A DNA stretch of 64,000 nucleotides from Ignavibacteria bacterium UBA2333 (GCA_002344895.1 DDUR01000076.1:62001-126000); one strand, 5' to 3'. Positions 26,248-35,869 are shown, counted from the first letter of the stretch. Notes: generated by a model not told the origin, from the sequence alone. Translations and numbers: made by a program.

Positions 26248-27059
26248 TAATTCAGCTCCGGATTCGATGTTTCGTTTGTTTGAGCCCCCTCCGCCCCTTT
26301 CTCATGTTGCTCCTCTACTTCAGCATCGTCGGCGTCAGGCGTTCTCGCAGCGATCACAATGTCATCAAATGACTCGTCCTGACTGATACGAATGGCATGA
26401 ACCTTGGCAAGTTCGAGAAGGGCGAGAAACGTTACGACGAGGTGCATACGTGATAGTCCGCCGATGAGTTCGAAAAATCGAACTGACGGACGCACACGAA
26501 GGATGTGGACAATCTCTTCTGACTTTTCCTCGACGGTGATCGGGAATCGTGTAACGACGTGTGCCTCAGCTTCAACAGGGGCACGATCAATTGCTCTTCG
26601 TAACGCTTTGAGAAGATCAAAGAGTGTAGCGTTTCGATACCCTGCTGTTTCTGCAGCATGAATCTCTTCGGCTTCGAAGATCTTTCGATACATCACATAT
26701 CGCTGCTCTTCCGCCTGAACATCAAGCGTCATAGCAGCTTCCTTGTATCGCTTGTATTCAAGGAGTCGGCGTACGAGTTCTGCTCGAGGGTCGTTCTCGT
26801 CGATGCCATCTTCACCTGGACGAACTGATTCTTCCCGTGGCAGCAACATCGCAGCCTTGATCTGCACAAGCATCGAAGCCATCACAACAAACTCGCCAGC
26901 GAGCTCAAGGTCGAGCAATTCCATGACCTTTACGTAGTCAAAGAACTCCTTGGTAATACTCGCAATGGGAATGTCATAAATGTCCAGTTCATCACGTTTG
27001 ATGAAGAACAGCAGGAGGTCGAGTGGACCTTCAAAATTTTCAAGTTTTACACTATACAT
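26247..27059 (-). CDS. scpA: Segregation and condensation protein A (kleisin)
   Basis: Kleisin subunit that bridges SMC heads. 270 residues from ATG 27059: MYSVKLENFEGPLDLLLFFIKRDELDIYDIPIASI is the conserved N-terminal SMC-binding region (shown in parts: FEGPLDLLL, DIYDIPIASIT), then MASMLVQIKAAMLLP, and the C-terminal winged helix (RMHLVVTFLALLELAKVHAI). A further acidic tail of about 35 residues follows. The ORF continues upstream to 27218 but only 27059 gives the family start; it overlaps the alr stop by 8 nt. The gene order alr-scpA-scpB and their tight spacing indicate one transcript. Confidence 0.93.
   Translation of the reverse strand: MYSVKLENFEGPLDLLLFFIKRDELDIYDIPIASITKEFFDYVKVMELLDLELAGEFVVMASMLVQIKAAMLLPREESVRPGEDGIDENDPRAELVRRLLEYKRYKEAAMTLDVQAEEQRYVMYRKIFEAEEIHAAETAGYRNATLFDLLKALRRAIDRAPVEAEAHVVTRFPITVEEKSEEIVHILRVRPSVRFFELIGGLSRMHLVVTFLALLELAKVHAIRISQDESFDDIVIAARTPDADDAEVEEQHEKGAEGAQTNETSNPELN
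26282..26297 (-). repeat. Dispersed G-rich motif, copy in scpA
   Basis: Minus strand GGGGCGGAGGGGGCTC; inverted relative to the copy 275 bp away in scpB. Confidence 0.55.
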
Positions 27060-28200
27060 TTCCAACCTCCTGCGATGTGCTGGACGAACCTGAGTACAGG
27101 CGTGGGATACGTGCAGAAAATGCTGTCGTGACCTCGTACGGAATTGTACTTCCCCATTCAGCGATATCAGTTGCGTCAATGGATTGTAAGTGTCCATCTG
27201 GACGTGGTTGCATTCCAAGAATCACAACAGTATCTCCGACGGCAACGGGAGCATTTCCTACGTCAACCATACACTCATCCATACAGATGGTGCCCACAAC
27301 GGGATAACGTTCTCCGCCGATGAGCACAAACGCCTTGCCACTAAGGCCACGTGCATAACCATCACCGTATCCAATTGGGATGGTTGCAATTGTTGTCTGA
27401 GTTGGAGATATCCACCGCCGACCATAACTCACGGACTCACCCGGCCATACTGTTCGCAAGGAGAGTACTTGAGATGTGATAGAAAGTACCGGGCGCAATG
27501 GTTGTGCGTCAGCTCCTGGGGAGGCGTAACCGTACAGTGACATTCCTGGACGAACGAGTGTAAAATCCTGGGCAACGTTTTGCCAGATTGCACCAGTGTT
27601 CGCAGCGTGGATATGACGGAATGTGCGGCCCTGTGCGCGTGTTGATTCAACAACTGAGAGGAATGACGATAGTTGTTCTTGGAGAAAGGGGCTATGGGGC
27701 TCGTCTGATGTGGCAAAGTGCGTACACAGTCCCTCAACATCTAACCCATGAAGATTATCAATTTCATGAAGAACGTCGAGAATGTGCTCGGGGCGAATAC
27801 CATCGCGTCGCATTCCCGTGTCTACATAAACATGGATACGAGCCCGCTGACCTTTCGCACGTGCCGCCTCTGAGAGTGCTGACGCCTCGGCTACATCACC
27901 AACAACGGTCGTAAGATCCAAGTCTACCACATCATTCACTTCGTGAAGATGTGGTGGAATCATCACGATTATGGAGCCTGTGACACCTGCCTGACGTAGA
28001 TCGCGTGCTTCATCAACGAAGGCTACTCCGAGATGTTCTACGCCGCGTGAAAGAAGATGTCGACTGATTGGAATCAAACCATGTCCATAAGCATTTGCTT
28101 TGACCATGGCGAGAACTTCAGCTTTGTGAGTCCGCGACCTAACGACGTGGAGATTATGATCAAGGGCGTCAAGATCAATATGTGCGCGTGTCTGCCTCAT
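27052..28200 (-). CDS. alr: Alanine racemase
   Basis: PLP enzyme supplying D-alanine for peptidoglycan. 382 residues. The PLP lysine lies in EVLAMVKANAYGHGL (about residue 34) and the second catalytic Tyr in a VSYGRRW stretch (about 270), with GYGDGYARGL and VGTICMDECMVDVG typical of the C-terminal beta domain. Both domains are intact. Its start overlaps the ansA stop (ATGA) and its stop overlaps scpA's start, so it is embedded in the ansA-alr-scpA-scpB run. Confidence 0.95.
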   Translation of the reverse strand: MRQTRAHIDLDALDHNLHVVRSRTHKAEVLAMVKANAYGHGLIPISRHLLSRGVEHLGVAFVDEARDLRQAGVTGSIIVMIPPHLHEVNDVVDLDLTTVVGDVAEASALSEAARAKGQRARIHVYVDTGMRRDGIRPEHILDVLHEIDNLHGLDVEGLCTHFATSDEPHSPFLQEQLSSFLSVVESTRAQGRTFRHIHAANTGAIWQNVAQDFTLVRPGMSLYGYASPGADAQPLRPVLSITSQVLSLRTVWPGESVSYGRRWISPTQTTIATIPIGYGDGYARGLSGKAFVLIGGERYPVVGTICMDECMVDVGNAPVAVGDTVVILGMQPRPDGHLQSIDATDIAEWGSTIPYEVTTAFSARIPRLYSGSSSTSQEVGNV

Positions 28201-29204
28201 GAATCTGCTTCCACGGCTTCAACCCACTCAAATGCTGAACGGATTGTTGGCACGTCAAGCCCTGCGCCAAGAGCACACATCAGCTTGATTCGCGCCTTTT
28301 GCCCGTTCAGGTAGTCGGCGAAGATGACGCCGGCTGCATGCAGATGACGACCAGCGCCTTCATATGCATACGAGTGTTCAATTCTGCCAACCGGACAGCG
28401 CGATGTAAGGACAACGGGAATGCCCGCCTCGACAGCTCGGACGAGAGAATAGAAGACACGTGGCGTTACATTTCCCACACCAAAAGCTTCAATAACAAGA
28501 CCTTCCGCTTGTCGCTCAACGCAGATATCGATAAGGTCACCATTCATGCCAGCATAAAGCTTGAGCAGAGGAACAAAAAAGGGCACCTGTTCAACGGCGA
28601 AATAGTCTCTGTGAAGCGGCTCTCTGTGGAGTAACACGTGGCCATTGCGGATTTGACCAAGAGGGCCGAAATCGTAACTCGTAAACGTTGTAAGATCCTC
28701 AGTATCCGTTTTAGATGCTTCGGAGGCAGCAGTAATCATTCCACCCATGCAGATCGTCACACCTAGATCGTGAGCTGCAGCTTGTGAAGCGAAAACTATT
28801 CCATCACGTAGGTTACGCGGACCGTCCCAATCGGGCTCACTCGAATTACGCATGGCCCCGACAACGACAACGGGTTTCGTCGTGAGTAACGTACAGTCAA
28901 GATAGTATGCAGTTTCCTCAAGCGTATCCGTTCCGTGGGTAACAACGACACCGTCAACAGTCGGATCGTCAACATACGAGCGTACGATGCGCGAAATTTC
29001 GTCCATCCGCTCCGGTGTGATGTGCGGTCCCGGTAATGTTCCGTATTCGTGAATGACAACGTCAACGGTTTCACGAACTTCCGGAAGGTGCTCAAGAATC
29101 TGGCCACCGGAAAGACTGGGCACAACACCTCCCCACTCTTTATCGAGTTTGGAGGCAATGGTACCGCCTGTAAAGACGATGACGATTCGAGGTCTGGATG
29201 GCAT
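28197..29204 (-). CDS. ansA: L-asparaginase, type I-like
   Basis: Hydrolyses L-asparagine to aspartate and ammonia. 335 residues with the two active-site threonines in IVFTGGTIAS (about residue 15) and VVVTHGTDTLEETAYYLD (about residue 88, with the catalytic Asp), plus GAMRNSSEPDWDGPRNL. No signal peptide is visible, so a cytosolic type I enzyme is likelier than a periplasmic type II. It leads the minus-strand run into alr, and 93 nt separate it from the divergent hisC-like gene. Specificity for Asn over Gln is from family only. Confidence 0.92.
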   Translation of the reverse strand: MPSRPRIVIVFTGGTIASKLDKEWGGVVPSLSGGQILEHLPEVRETVDVVIHEYGTLPGPHITPERMDEISRIVRSYVDDPTVDGVVVTHGTDTLEETAYYLDCTLLTTKPVVVVGAMRNSSEPDWDGPRNLRDGIVFASQAAAHDLGVTICMGGMITAASEASKTDTEDLTTFTSYDFGPLGQIRNGHVLLHREPLHRDYFAVEQVPFFVPLLKLYAGMNGDLIDICVERQAEGLVIEAFGVGNVTPRVFYSLVRAVEAGIPVVLTSRCPVGRIEHSYAYEGAGRHLHAAGVIFADYLNGQKARIKLMCALGAGLDVPTIRSAFEWVEAVEADS

Positions 29205-29297
29205 TGACGATGGGCTCTGTAACCTGCGAAGATACCGTACGAGAAAGCCTCCATCCCCTGAGAATTATCAACAGGGTAATCCGTAGTTTTGCCACCT

Positions 29298-30404
29298 ATG
29301 ATCGACGCTCACCCGCATCTTTCGGGGATAGCTTCCTACACACCTGGAGCATCACCGGAGGAGATTCGCCGCACCTACGGGCTTTCGCACGTCGAAAAGC
29401 TGGCATCTAACGAAAATCCCTTTGGACCAAGTCCCAAAGGCCGCGATGCCGCCATAGCAGCTCTTGCATCGGCAAACATCTACAACGATGGTGGAATCGC
29501 CCTGAGGCAGGCATTAGCTCAGTTCCACAATGTCCGCCCCGAGTCGATTACTGTTCACAATGGCAGTGACGCCATCATTCATCAGGTACTCCGAACGTTT
29601 TTATTGCCGGGAGAATCAGCCGTGTCCAGCATGGGTACGTTTGTTTCATTCTCCATTGCAACACGGAGTGTGGGGTCTGAACCACGTCTTGTTCCTCTCA
29701 CATCGGACTATCGATATGATGTTGAGGCACTTGTTGGAGCGATTGATACGACAACGAAGATCGTGTACATTGCCAACCCGAATAATCCGACGGGCACAAT
29801 GCTTACGCGTGATGAGGTGACATTTGTCGTTGATAGTGTCCCGCAAATCGTGCTCATCGTTCTCGACGAAGCGTATGTTGAGTACGCCCGACACATACGG
29901 CCTCATGACTATGTAGATGGGACAACGATCGTTGCTCCGAATGTTCTCACACTTCGCACCTTCAGTAAGGCATACGGTCTGGCTGCACTGCGTGTCGGAT
30001 ATGCCGTTGGTCATCCGGACGTTGTTCGATGGCTTCTCAAAACAAAACTGCCGTTTGATCCGAACGGACCGGCATGTGCTGCAGCAATAGCTGCACTTGG
30101 TGATGACGACTTTGTTGACCGTACTGTCCGCACGAATGCAGAAGGCCTTCGGATTATCACGGACGCACTTGATGATGCCGGCTACCGCTATGCGCAGTCA
30201 GCTGCAAATTTTGTGATGATTGACTGCGGCACGCAGCAACGAGCGACGTCCCTGAATGAAGAACTACTCCATCGTGGATTCATTGCCAGACCACTCCTTG
30301 GTTTCGGATTACCACATTGCCTTCGGATTAGCACTGGGCTTGACGATCAAAATCGACGACTTGCTCAGATTCTGCACGAACTTGCCCCTGCTCACGTCGG
30401 CTAA
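29298..30404 (+). CDS. hisC: Histidinol-phosphate aminotransferase family (HisC-like)
   Basis: Class I/II PLP aminotransferase of 368 residues. Visible: ASNENPFGPSP, IANPNNPTGTMLT with the PLP-contacting Asn, VLDEAYVEY with the Asp, and TFSKAYGLAALRVGY with the Schiff-base lysine. In histidine synthesis HisC transaminates histidinol phosphate, but many homologues act on aromatic amino acids. No other his gene is present here and hpd follows after 30 nt, so tyrosine or phenylalanine transamination is a real alternative. I chose ATG 29298; a TTG at 29289 is also in frame. Confidence 0.85.
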   Translation: MIDAHPHLSGIASYTPGASPEEIRRTYGLSHVEKLASNENPFGPSPKGRDAAIAALASANIYNDGGIALRQALAQFHNVRPESITVHNGSDAIIHQVLRTFLLPGESAVSSMGTFVSFSIATRSVGSEPRLVPLTSDYRYDVEALVGAIDTTTKIVYIANPNNPTGTMLTRDEVTFVVDSVPQIVLIVLDEAYVEYARHIRPHDYVDGTTIVAPNVLTLRTFSKAYGLAALRVGYAVGHPDVVRWLLKTKLPFDPNGPACAAAIAALGDDDFVDRTVRTNAEGLRIITDALDDAGYRYAQSAANFVMIDCGTQQRATSLNEELLHRGFIARPLLGFGLPHCLRISTGLDDQNRRLAQILHELAPAHVG

Positions 30405-30434
30405 GCCGCACGAACAAACATCACGAGTATCATC

Positions 30435-31559
30435 ATGGAAACTGCTGAGCTAGCTCATCCCGTAACGACGGAAGACTTTCTCCCAATTAACGGCACCGAC
30501 CACATTGAATTCTATGTGGGCAATGCTAAACAAGCATCATACTTCTATCGTACAGCCTTCGGCTTCCAGCTCGTTGCCTATGCTGGCCCAGAGACAGGAG
30601 TCCGTGACCGAGCGTCCTATGTGCTGCAGCAGGGTAAAATTCGGCTTGTGTTAACGGCCCCTATGACTCCTGAGTCACCGATCAACAACCATATATCACA
30701 ACACGGTGATGGTGTAAAGGTGCTGGCTCTGTGGGTTGACGATGCAACCAAGGCCTGGGAAGAGACAACAAAACGCGGCGCACGCAGTGCAGCCGAACCA
30801 CGTCGCTTAACGGATCAGTTTGGAGAAGTTGTCATCGCCAGTATCCATACATATGGTGACACAATTCACACCTTCGTTGAGCGGAAGAATTACAACGGAG
30901 CCTTTCTTCCTGGGTTTGAGAGCGTCACTGATGGATATGTCACGGAACCCATAGGTCTGCTCTACGTTGACCACTGCGTAGGCAATGTAGAACTTGGACG
31001 TATGAACGAATGGGTGAAGTTCTATGAAGACGTTATGGGCTTCAAACTCCTCATTACGTTTGACGACAGCGACATTTCGACGGAATACTCTGCGCTGATG
31101 TCGAAGGTTGTCAGCAACGGTTCGGGCTACATCAAGTTCCCGATTAACGAACCTGCCGATGGCAAGCGTAAGAGTCAAATCGAGGAATACATCGAGTTCT
31201 ATCGCGGTGCTGGTGTTCAGCACATTGCTGTAGCAACAAACGACATCATCCACACGGTTTCGGAACTTCGACGCCGAGGTGTGCAGTTTCTTGAGGTACC
31301 AGAAACGTACTACGAAGACCTTCTGGACCGTGTTGGGGCAATCGAAGAAGACCTTGAACCCCTAAAAAAACTGAATATCCTTGTTGATCGAGATGACGAA
31401 GGATATTTGCTTCAGATTTTCACAAAGCCTGTGGAAGACCGGCCAACAGTTTTTTACGAGATCATCCAGCGTAAGGGTGCAAAGTCCTTCGGAAAGGGCA
31501 ACTTTAAGGCACTCTTTGAGGCAATCGAACGGGAGCAAGCACGGAGAGGTAACCTCTAA
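30435..31559 (+). CDS. hpd: 4-hydroxyphenylpyruvate dioxygenase
   Basis: Non-haem iron enzyme that converts 4-hydroxyphenylpyruvate to homogentisate in tyrosine breakdown. 374 residues, full length. Two vicinal-oxygen-chelate halves are seen; the C-terminal half carries the iron ligands: His in LYVDHCVGN (about residue 178), His in VQHIAVATNDI (about 261) and Glu in FYEIIQRKGAKSFGKGNF (about 343). The C-terminal gating helix (FKALFEAIEREQ) is intact. No hmgA, maiA or fah is in the window, so the rest of the pathway lies elsewhere or the product is used otherwise, for example as a quinone precursor or pigment. Confidence 0.95.
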   Translation: METAELAHPVTTEDFLPINGTDHIEFYVGNAKQASYFYRTAFGFQLVAYAGPETGVRDRASYVLQQGKIRLVLTAPMTPESPINNHISQHGDGVKVLALWVDDATKAWEETTKRGARSAAEPRRLTDQFGEVVIASIHTYGDTIHTFVERKNYNGAFLPGFESVTDGYVTEPIGLLYVDHCVGNVELGRMNEWVKFYEDVMGFKLLITFDDSDISTEYSALMSKVVSNGSGYIKFPINEPADGKRKSQIEEYIEFYRGAGVQHIAVATNDIIHTVSELRRRGVQFLEVPETYYEDLLDRVGAIEEDLEPLKKLNILVDRDDEGYLLQIFTKPVEDRPTVFYEIIQRKGAKSFGKGNFKALFEAIEREQARRGNL

Positions 31560-31626
31560 GCCCGTTTTGCCCCGTAACCTCGTTTCATGACGACACCAAT
31601 TCTTGTTTCACTCAATCCCTGCAGCC

Positions 31627-33093
31627 ATGAGCTCAGCCAAAGGCGCTAGCAAAAAACCCGTCGGCGCTCCCTCCGCGCTTCATCGCGGACACAATCCATT
31701 CCTGGATTCTGTGAATGCCTATTTCGACAAGGCAGCCGCTGTACTTGACCATCCGACCGGACTGCTTGATCAGATCCGTGTCTGCAACTCCGTATACTAC
31801 ATGCAGTTTCCCGTTCGTATCAAGGGAAACATACAGGTGGTACAGGCATGGCGCGCAGAGCACAGCCATCACAAGCTTCCTTGTAAGGGTGGAATTCGGT
31901 ACGCCGAATCCGTTGACCAGGAAGAGGTACAAGCACTGGCTGCTCTTATGACGTACAAGTGTGCCGTCGTTGACGTGCCATTTGGTGGCGGTAAGGGCGG
32001 AATCAAGATCAACCCGAAAAACTATTCAGCCGAAGAACTCGAGCGTGTAACACGACGCTACACAGTTGAGCTCATTAAAAAGAATTTTATCGGTCCATCC
32101 GTTGACGTTCCAGCTCCCGACTACGGAACTGGCGCGCGTGAAATGGCTTGGATTGCCGACACGTATCAAGCATTCGCCAAGGATGAGATTAACGCACTTG
32201 CCTGTGTAACTGGCAAACCCGTAGGTCAGGGCGGTGTTCGTGGACGTACGGCAGCAACAGGCCGCGGTCTCTTTTTTGCTGTTCGTGAAGCGGTTAATGA
32301 CCCGTCACTCATGAAGAAGCTGAAGATGACAACGGGCTTGAGCGGCAAGCGTATCATCGTTCAGGGTTTTGGGAACGTTGGTTACCATGCAGCGAAGTTT
32401 CTTTCCGAAGGTGGCGCTACCATTACGGGCATCATCGAGTTTAACGGTGCCATTGTTAATCCAAAGGGACTTGACGTAGAAGCACTCTATGCCTATCGAG
32501 CAGCCAAAGGAACGTTCCAAGGGTTCACCGGAGGCAAGTTTGTTAAGGAAGGCAATTCCGTCCTTGAGCTCGAATGCGACATCCTCGTACCAGCAGCTCT
32601 TGAGTCGCAGATCCATAAAGGTAATGCGAAGAATATCAAGGCTCGTATCATAGCCGAAGGTGCGAACGGTCCCGTAACAGCTGAAGCAGAAGAGATTCTC
32701 CTCAAGAAAGGCATCCTCGTGATGCCTGACATGTTCGTCAATGCAGGGGGTGTTGTCGTTTCGTACTTCGAGTGGTTAAAGAACATCTCCCACGTTCGAT
32801 TTGGCCGCATGGACAAACGATTTGAAGAAGGATCTAACACACGCCTCGTCGATACGGTCGAAAAGCTGACCGGCAAGTCTCTGTCACCGTCTGAACGCAC
32901 GATGATTGCGCGTGGTGCTGATGAAGAAGACCTTGTGAATTCAGGACTTGAAGACACGATGATCTCGTCCTATCACACGATCATGGAAGTGTTTAACAAG
33001 AATCTGAAGGTCAAGGACATGCGTACCGCAGCCTTCGTGAGCTCCATCGATAAGATCGCTCAGAGTTACCTGTCACTGGGAATTTTCCCGTAA
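31627..33093 (+). CDS. gdhA: Glu/Leu/Phe/Val dehydrogenase (glutamate dehydrogenase)
   Basis: Oxidative deamination of glutamate (or a related amino acid) to the 2-oxo acid with NAD(P). 488 residues from ATG 31627; the in-frame TTG at 31603 lacks support. Motifs: LPCKGGIRYAESV with the substrate-binding Lys, PFGGGKGGIKINP with the catalytic Lys, DVPAPDYGTGAREMAWI with the catalytic Asp, and the Rossmann core IVQGFGNVGYHAAKFL. The length is nearer to the hexameric GDH class than to Leu dehydrogenases. It follows hpd by 67 nt and ends in a terminator, so it may recycle 2-oxoglutarate for the upstream aminotransferase. Confidence 0.92.
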   Translation: MSSAKGASKKPVGAPSALHRGHNPFLDSVNAYFDKAAAVLDHPTGLLDQIRVCNSVYYMQFPVRIKGNIQVVQAWRAEHSHHKLPCKGGIRYAESVDQEEVQALAALMTYKCAVVDVPFGGGKGGIKINPKNYSAEELERVTRRYTVELIKKNFIGPSVDVPAPDYGTGAREMAWIADTYQAFAKDEINALACVTGKPVGQGGVRGRTAATGRGLFFAVREAVNDPSLMKKLKMTTGLSGKRIIVQGFGNVGYHAAKFLSEGGATITGIIEFNGAIVNPKGLDVEALYAYRAAKGTFQGFTGGKFVKEGNSVLELECDILVPAALESQIHKGNAKNIKARIIAEGANGPVTAEAEEILLKKGILVMPDMFVNAGGVVVSYFEWLKNISHVRFGRMDKRFEEGSNTRLVDTVEKLTGKSLSPSERTMIARGADEEDLVNSGLEDTMISSYHTIMEVFNKNLKVKDMRTAAFVSSIDKIAQSYLSLGIFP

Positions 33094-33133
33094 GGTTTCT
33101 CGGAACTCGAGCAAAGAGTAGAACTCAAACGAC

Positions 33134-33173
33134 AAGGGGTCCGCACATGACTGTGCGGACCCCTTGCTTTTTT
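33134..33173 (+). terminator. Rho-independent terminator of the hisC-hpd-gdhA run
   Basis: A perfect 14-bp stem AAGGGGTCCGCACA/TGTGCGGACCCCTT with a TGAC loop, followed by GCTTTTTT. It lies between the convergent gdhA and Ig-domain T9SS genes. Confidence 0.9.
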
Positions 33174-33197
33174 GAGATATCGGCGTCAGTTCGACGG

Positions 33198-35630
33198 TCA
33201 GTGCAGAATTACTTTCTCGTGTCGGACACCAGCAGGTGTTACGATGGACAGGATGTAAACACCACGTGCAAAGCCTGCGCAGTCAATGAGGACTTCCGGT
33301 CTGCCAGCAGGATCAAAGGAAAACACGGAACGTCCCGTCGCATCGACGAGCACCATCGAGGTGACCATTTCCGTGCGTGCTACACGAAGTTCCGTTGTTG
33401 CCGGATTCGGATACACGGCAAATCCATTGTTTGTCACGTCGTCAACACTGTTCGTTACGTCGCGACGAAGTACAACGGAAGCTGTACCAGCCGCAGAAGT
33501 AATCGTTGCTGTGGCGACACCTCCATCTGCGGCAGTCGTCACAAAACACAGTTCACGTAGGGAACCAGATGGGACGACGATCGGCAACGTGGTGCCCGGC
33601 TTCAGCTCATATGTCGACGCACCAGGTCCTGTGAGTTCAACCGACGTGATCGTAAGTTCTTCACAAGCAGCATCAACAGAGAATTGGGCGCACTTTTCTG
33701 CACCACTCGTTGAAGCCGCCAACGTGAGTGTGTCTGTGGTTGTTGACAGTGCATCCGTTCCTGTTACAGTCACGTCGACCTCAGCAGTGGCTGACGCCGT
33801 GGTAAACGTAATTGTACCTGTACGTTCTCCCACCTGACCTGGCCGTACAATGACGGCGACGTCGCGGCCGGATCCTGGAGCAAGTGTAAACGGTACGGTC
33901 ACTCCAACAAGTTCGATGATGGAAGAAGCATTCGTCGTGACGGCCGTGATCGTAATTGGCGAACCACCTGAGTTTGCCACAAGGCCAACGAAGGTCGTAT
34001 CAATGGCTGAGCAAGCTGCCCATTCGCCAAGGGCGATCGACTCTGACGAAACCGTCAGCAGACCAGGTCCGGCCTTAGGTGTGACCTTCACAATGGAGTT
34101 CGAGGAGGTAATCGTATCGCACGAGTTCCAGACACGTACCGTATAGATTCCTGAATCAGCAAGCGTCACATTCGTCTTACGATACGTTGCCTGATTTGCA
34201 CCTGGTAGCTCATTGCCATTCTTGAGCCACTGATAGGACAGTGTTTCACCCTTGGTGGTGAGTGTGATGACGATTGAGTCACCGACAAGTACATTCTTGT
34301 TGGTCGGTTGTGTAACGATGCCAGGAGCTTCCGTTACGTTAACATCAACTTCAGTGGAAATTGCTTGTGGTGTACAGACGCCAGTGATCCGGCAAGCATA
34401 CTTGCCTTCATCCGTTAGTGCAGCACTTGGAATTGTGAGTGTAGGCGTTGTCTTACCCGTAAGAGGTTCACCGTTTTTCACCCACTGATACGTCAGATTC
34501 GTACCTGTGGCTTCTACTGTCAGCGTAATCGGTGTTGCCTGACAAGCCGTAACAGGTGTTGGCTGCTTTGTAATACCTGGTGATTGCGCCGTGGTAACCT
34601 CTGCAGCGCTGGAGGTTACGTTCTGTCCACATGACGTCACAACGCAGTCATACGTACCTGCCGATGCTGCCGTTGCAATTGTCTGTGAATACGTCGGATT
34701 TGTTGCGCCCGCAATTACCTGTCCATTACGACGCCACTGATACGTTGCACCACCAGCGTTTGTCGCCACAGAAATATTCCACGGCGAGCCCTCACAGATT
34801 GTTTTGCTCTGCGGTTGTGTCGTGATCGTTGGTGCGCCATTGATCGTGAAGGCATTCGAGCGTGTGATCTCGGCGGCTGTGCCAACATCCCACAATCGAA
34901 CCTTGTATTGACCAGCTGCCTGAGCAGCCGGTATTGCCCATGTTGACGTACCAGCCGTGGCAGCGACATTACCAACGATTGTTGTAAACGTATTGAACTC
35001 GTTATCCGAAATGTCAATTCGGAAGTTTGCGAATCCCGTTTGTGTCCAGTTAATCGTCAGGTTGTTTCCAACACAGATCGCGGCACCACCAGCTGGGGAT
35101 GTAATGGTAGCACCCTGGACTGTAATCGTGATACCGCCAGTTGTATTCCAAACATCGCCGTTGTCGGCATTTCCGTTATAGTTTACGGAGTTACCGGCAC
35201 CATAGAACGTGTACGTGCCGTGGTCCGCTGGTGCCTGCCATCCGAATCCAAAAACAACTTGACCTGCGGCATTTTCTTGCGTTGGGCCGGTATGTGTCAC
35301 TTCACCGCCTTGTGCCTGGCTATTTTGACCAGCGACGAGAGTACCGACGTTTCCCGTTGCGCTACGAAAAGCAGCATTAAAACCAGCATAGTCATTGTTT
35401 GCGTTAGCAACAATGAACTGATAGTTTCCTTGCTGGCTTGTTCGAAGGGTTCTTGGACCCTCAAGTGTAACGGTCGTATTTGCGGATTGGCCCCCGTGGC
35501 ATCCAAATCCACCGCAACCGGCCTGGTAACTCCCAAATCGGCCACCTGGATAGGCAGATGCCGATATGGCAGTAAAGATGATGGCAACGGCCAGGATACC
35601 CTGTCGTGCCCAAAAAGAAGCACTCGTCAT
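33198..35630 (-). CDS. Secreted multi-domain protein: choice-of-anchor V-like, Ig-like repeats, T9SS sorting domain
   Basis: 810 residues. A signal peptide (about 10-27, ILAVAIIFTAISASA) is followed by a Cys-rich start, CGGFGCHGG, and a beta-sandwich (about 50-175) like the choice-of-anchor V/reelin-like domain. Three or so Ig-like repeats follow (about 270-520), each with a YQW(R/V/L)(R/K)NG strand and a (G)xYxC(R/V) strand. A Gly/Thr-rich beta domain and a type-A T9SS sorting domain close the protein (VYPNPATTELRVAR, GVYILSIVTPAGVRHEKVILH in part). Exported to the surface and probably adhesive or structural. It is monocistronic, starting 239 nt away from the YceI gene. Confidence 0.86.
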   Translation of the reverse strand: MTSASFWARQGILAVAIIFTAISASAYPGGRFGSYQAGCGGFGCHGGQSANTTVTLEGPRTLRTSQQGNYQFIVANANNDYAGFNAAFRSATGNVGTLVAGQNSQAQGGEVTHTGPTQENAAGQVVFGFGWQAPADHGTYTFYGAGNSVNYNGNADNGDVWNTTGGITITVQGATITSPAGGAAICVGNNLTINWTQTGFANFRIDISDNEFNTFTTIVGNVAATAGTSTWAIPAAQAAGQYKVRLWDVGTAAEITRSNAFTINGAPTITTQPQSKTICEGSPWNISVATNAGGATYQWRRNGQVIAGATNPTYSQTIATAASAGTYDCVVTSCGQNVTSSAAEVTTAQSPGITKQPTPVTACQATPITLTVEATGTNLTYQWVKNGEPLTGKTTPTLTIPSAALTDEGKYACRITGVCTPQAISTEVDVNVTEAPGIVTQPTNKNVLVGDSIVITLTTKGETLSYQWLKNGNELPGANQATYRKTNVTLADSGIYTVRVWNSCDTITSSNSIVKVTPKAGPGLLTVSSESIALGEWAACSAIDTTFVGLVANSGGSPITITAVTTNASSIIELVGVTVPFTLAPGSGRDVAVIVRPGQVGERTGTITFTTASATAEVDVTVTGTDALSTTTDTLTLAASTSGAEKCAQFSVDAACEELTITSVELTGPGASTYELKPGTTLPIVVPSGSLRELCFVTTAADGGVATATITSAAGTASVVLRRDVTNSVDDVTNNGFAVYPNPATTELRVARTEMVTSMVLVDATGRSVFSFDPAGRPEVLIDCAGFARGVYILSIVTPAGVRHEKVILH

Positions 35631-35778
35631 GCTCGGACCTCGTGTGAAAATGTGTGTGGTGGAATGCTATGTCGAACGTTGTCCCTCAAGCGCCCCGGAT
35701 TACCGGACACTATCAACGTTGTTTGTGTTTCCACACGGTCCCTCACATGGAATCTACAAATCCACTTCTTCACGACCA

Positions 35779-35819
35779 ATAAATAAAACACGAGCGCCGG
35801 AGAAAGAATCCGACGCTCG
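35779..35819 (-). terminator. Rho-independent terminator of the yceI-like gene
   Basis: On the minus strand, CGAGCGTCGGA pairs with TCCGGCGCTCG (one mismatch, 7-nt loop) and is followed by TGTTTTATTTATT. A second, smaller hairpin (CCGATACG/CGTATCGG, 35836-35858) sits between it and the stop codon. Confidence 0.75.
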
Positions 35820-35869
35820 CGCGGTTCACGTACGACCGATACGATATAGCGTATCGGTGAGGAGGGGGC

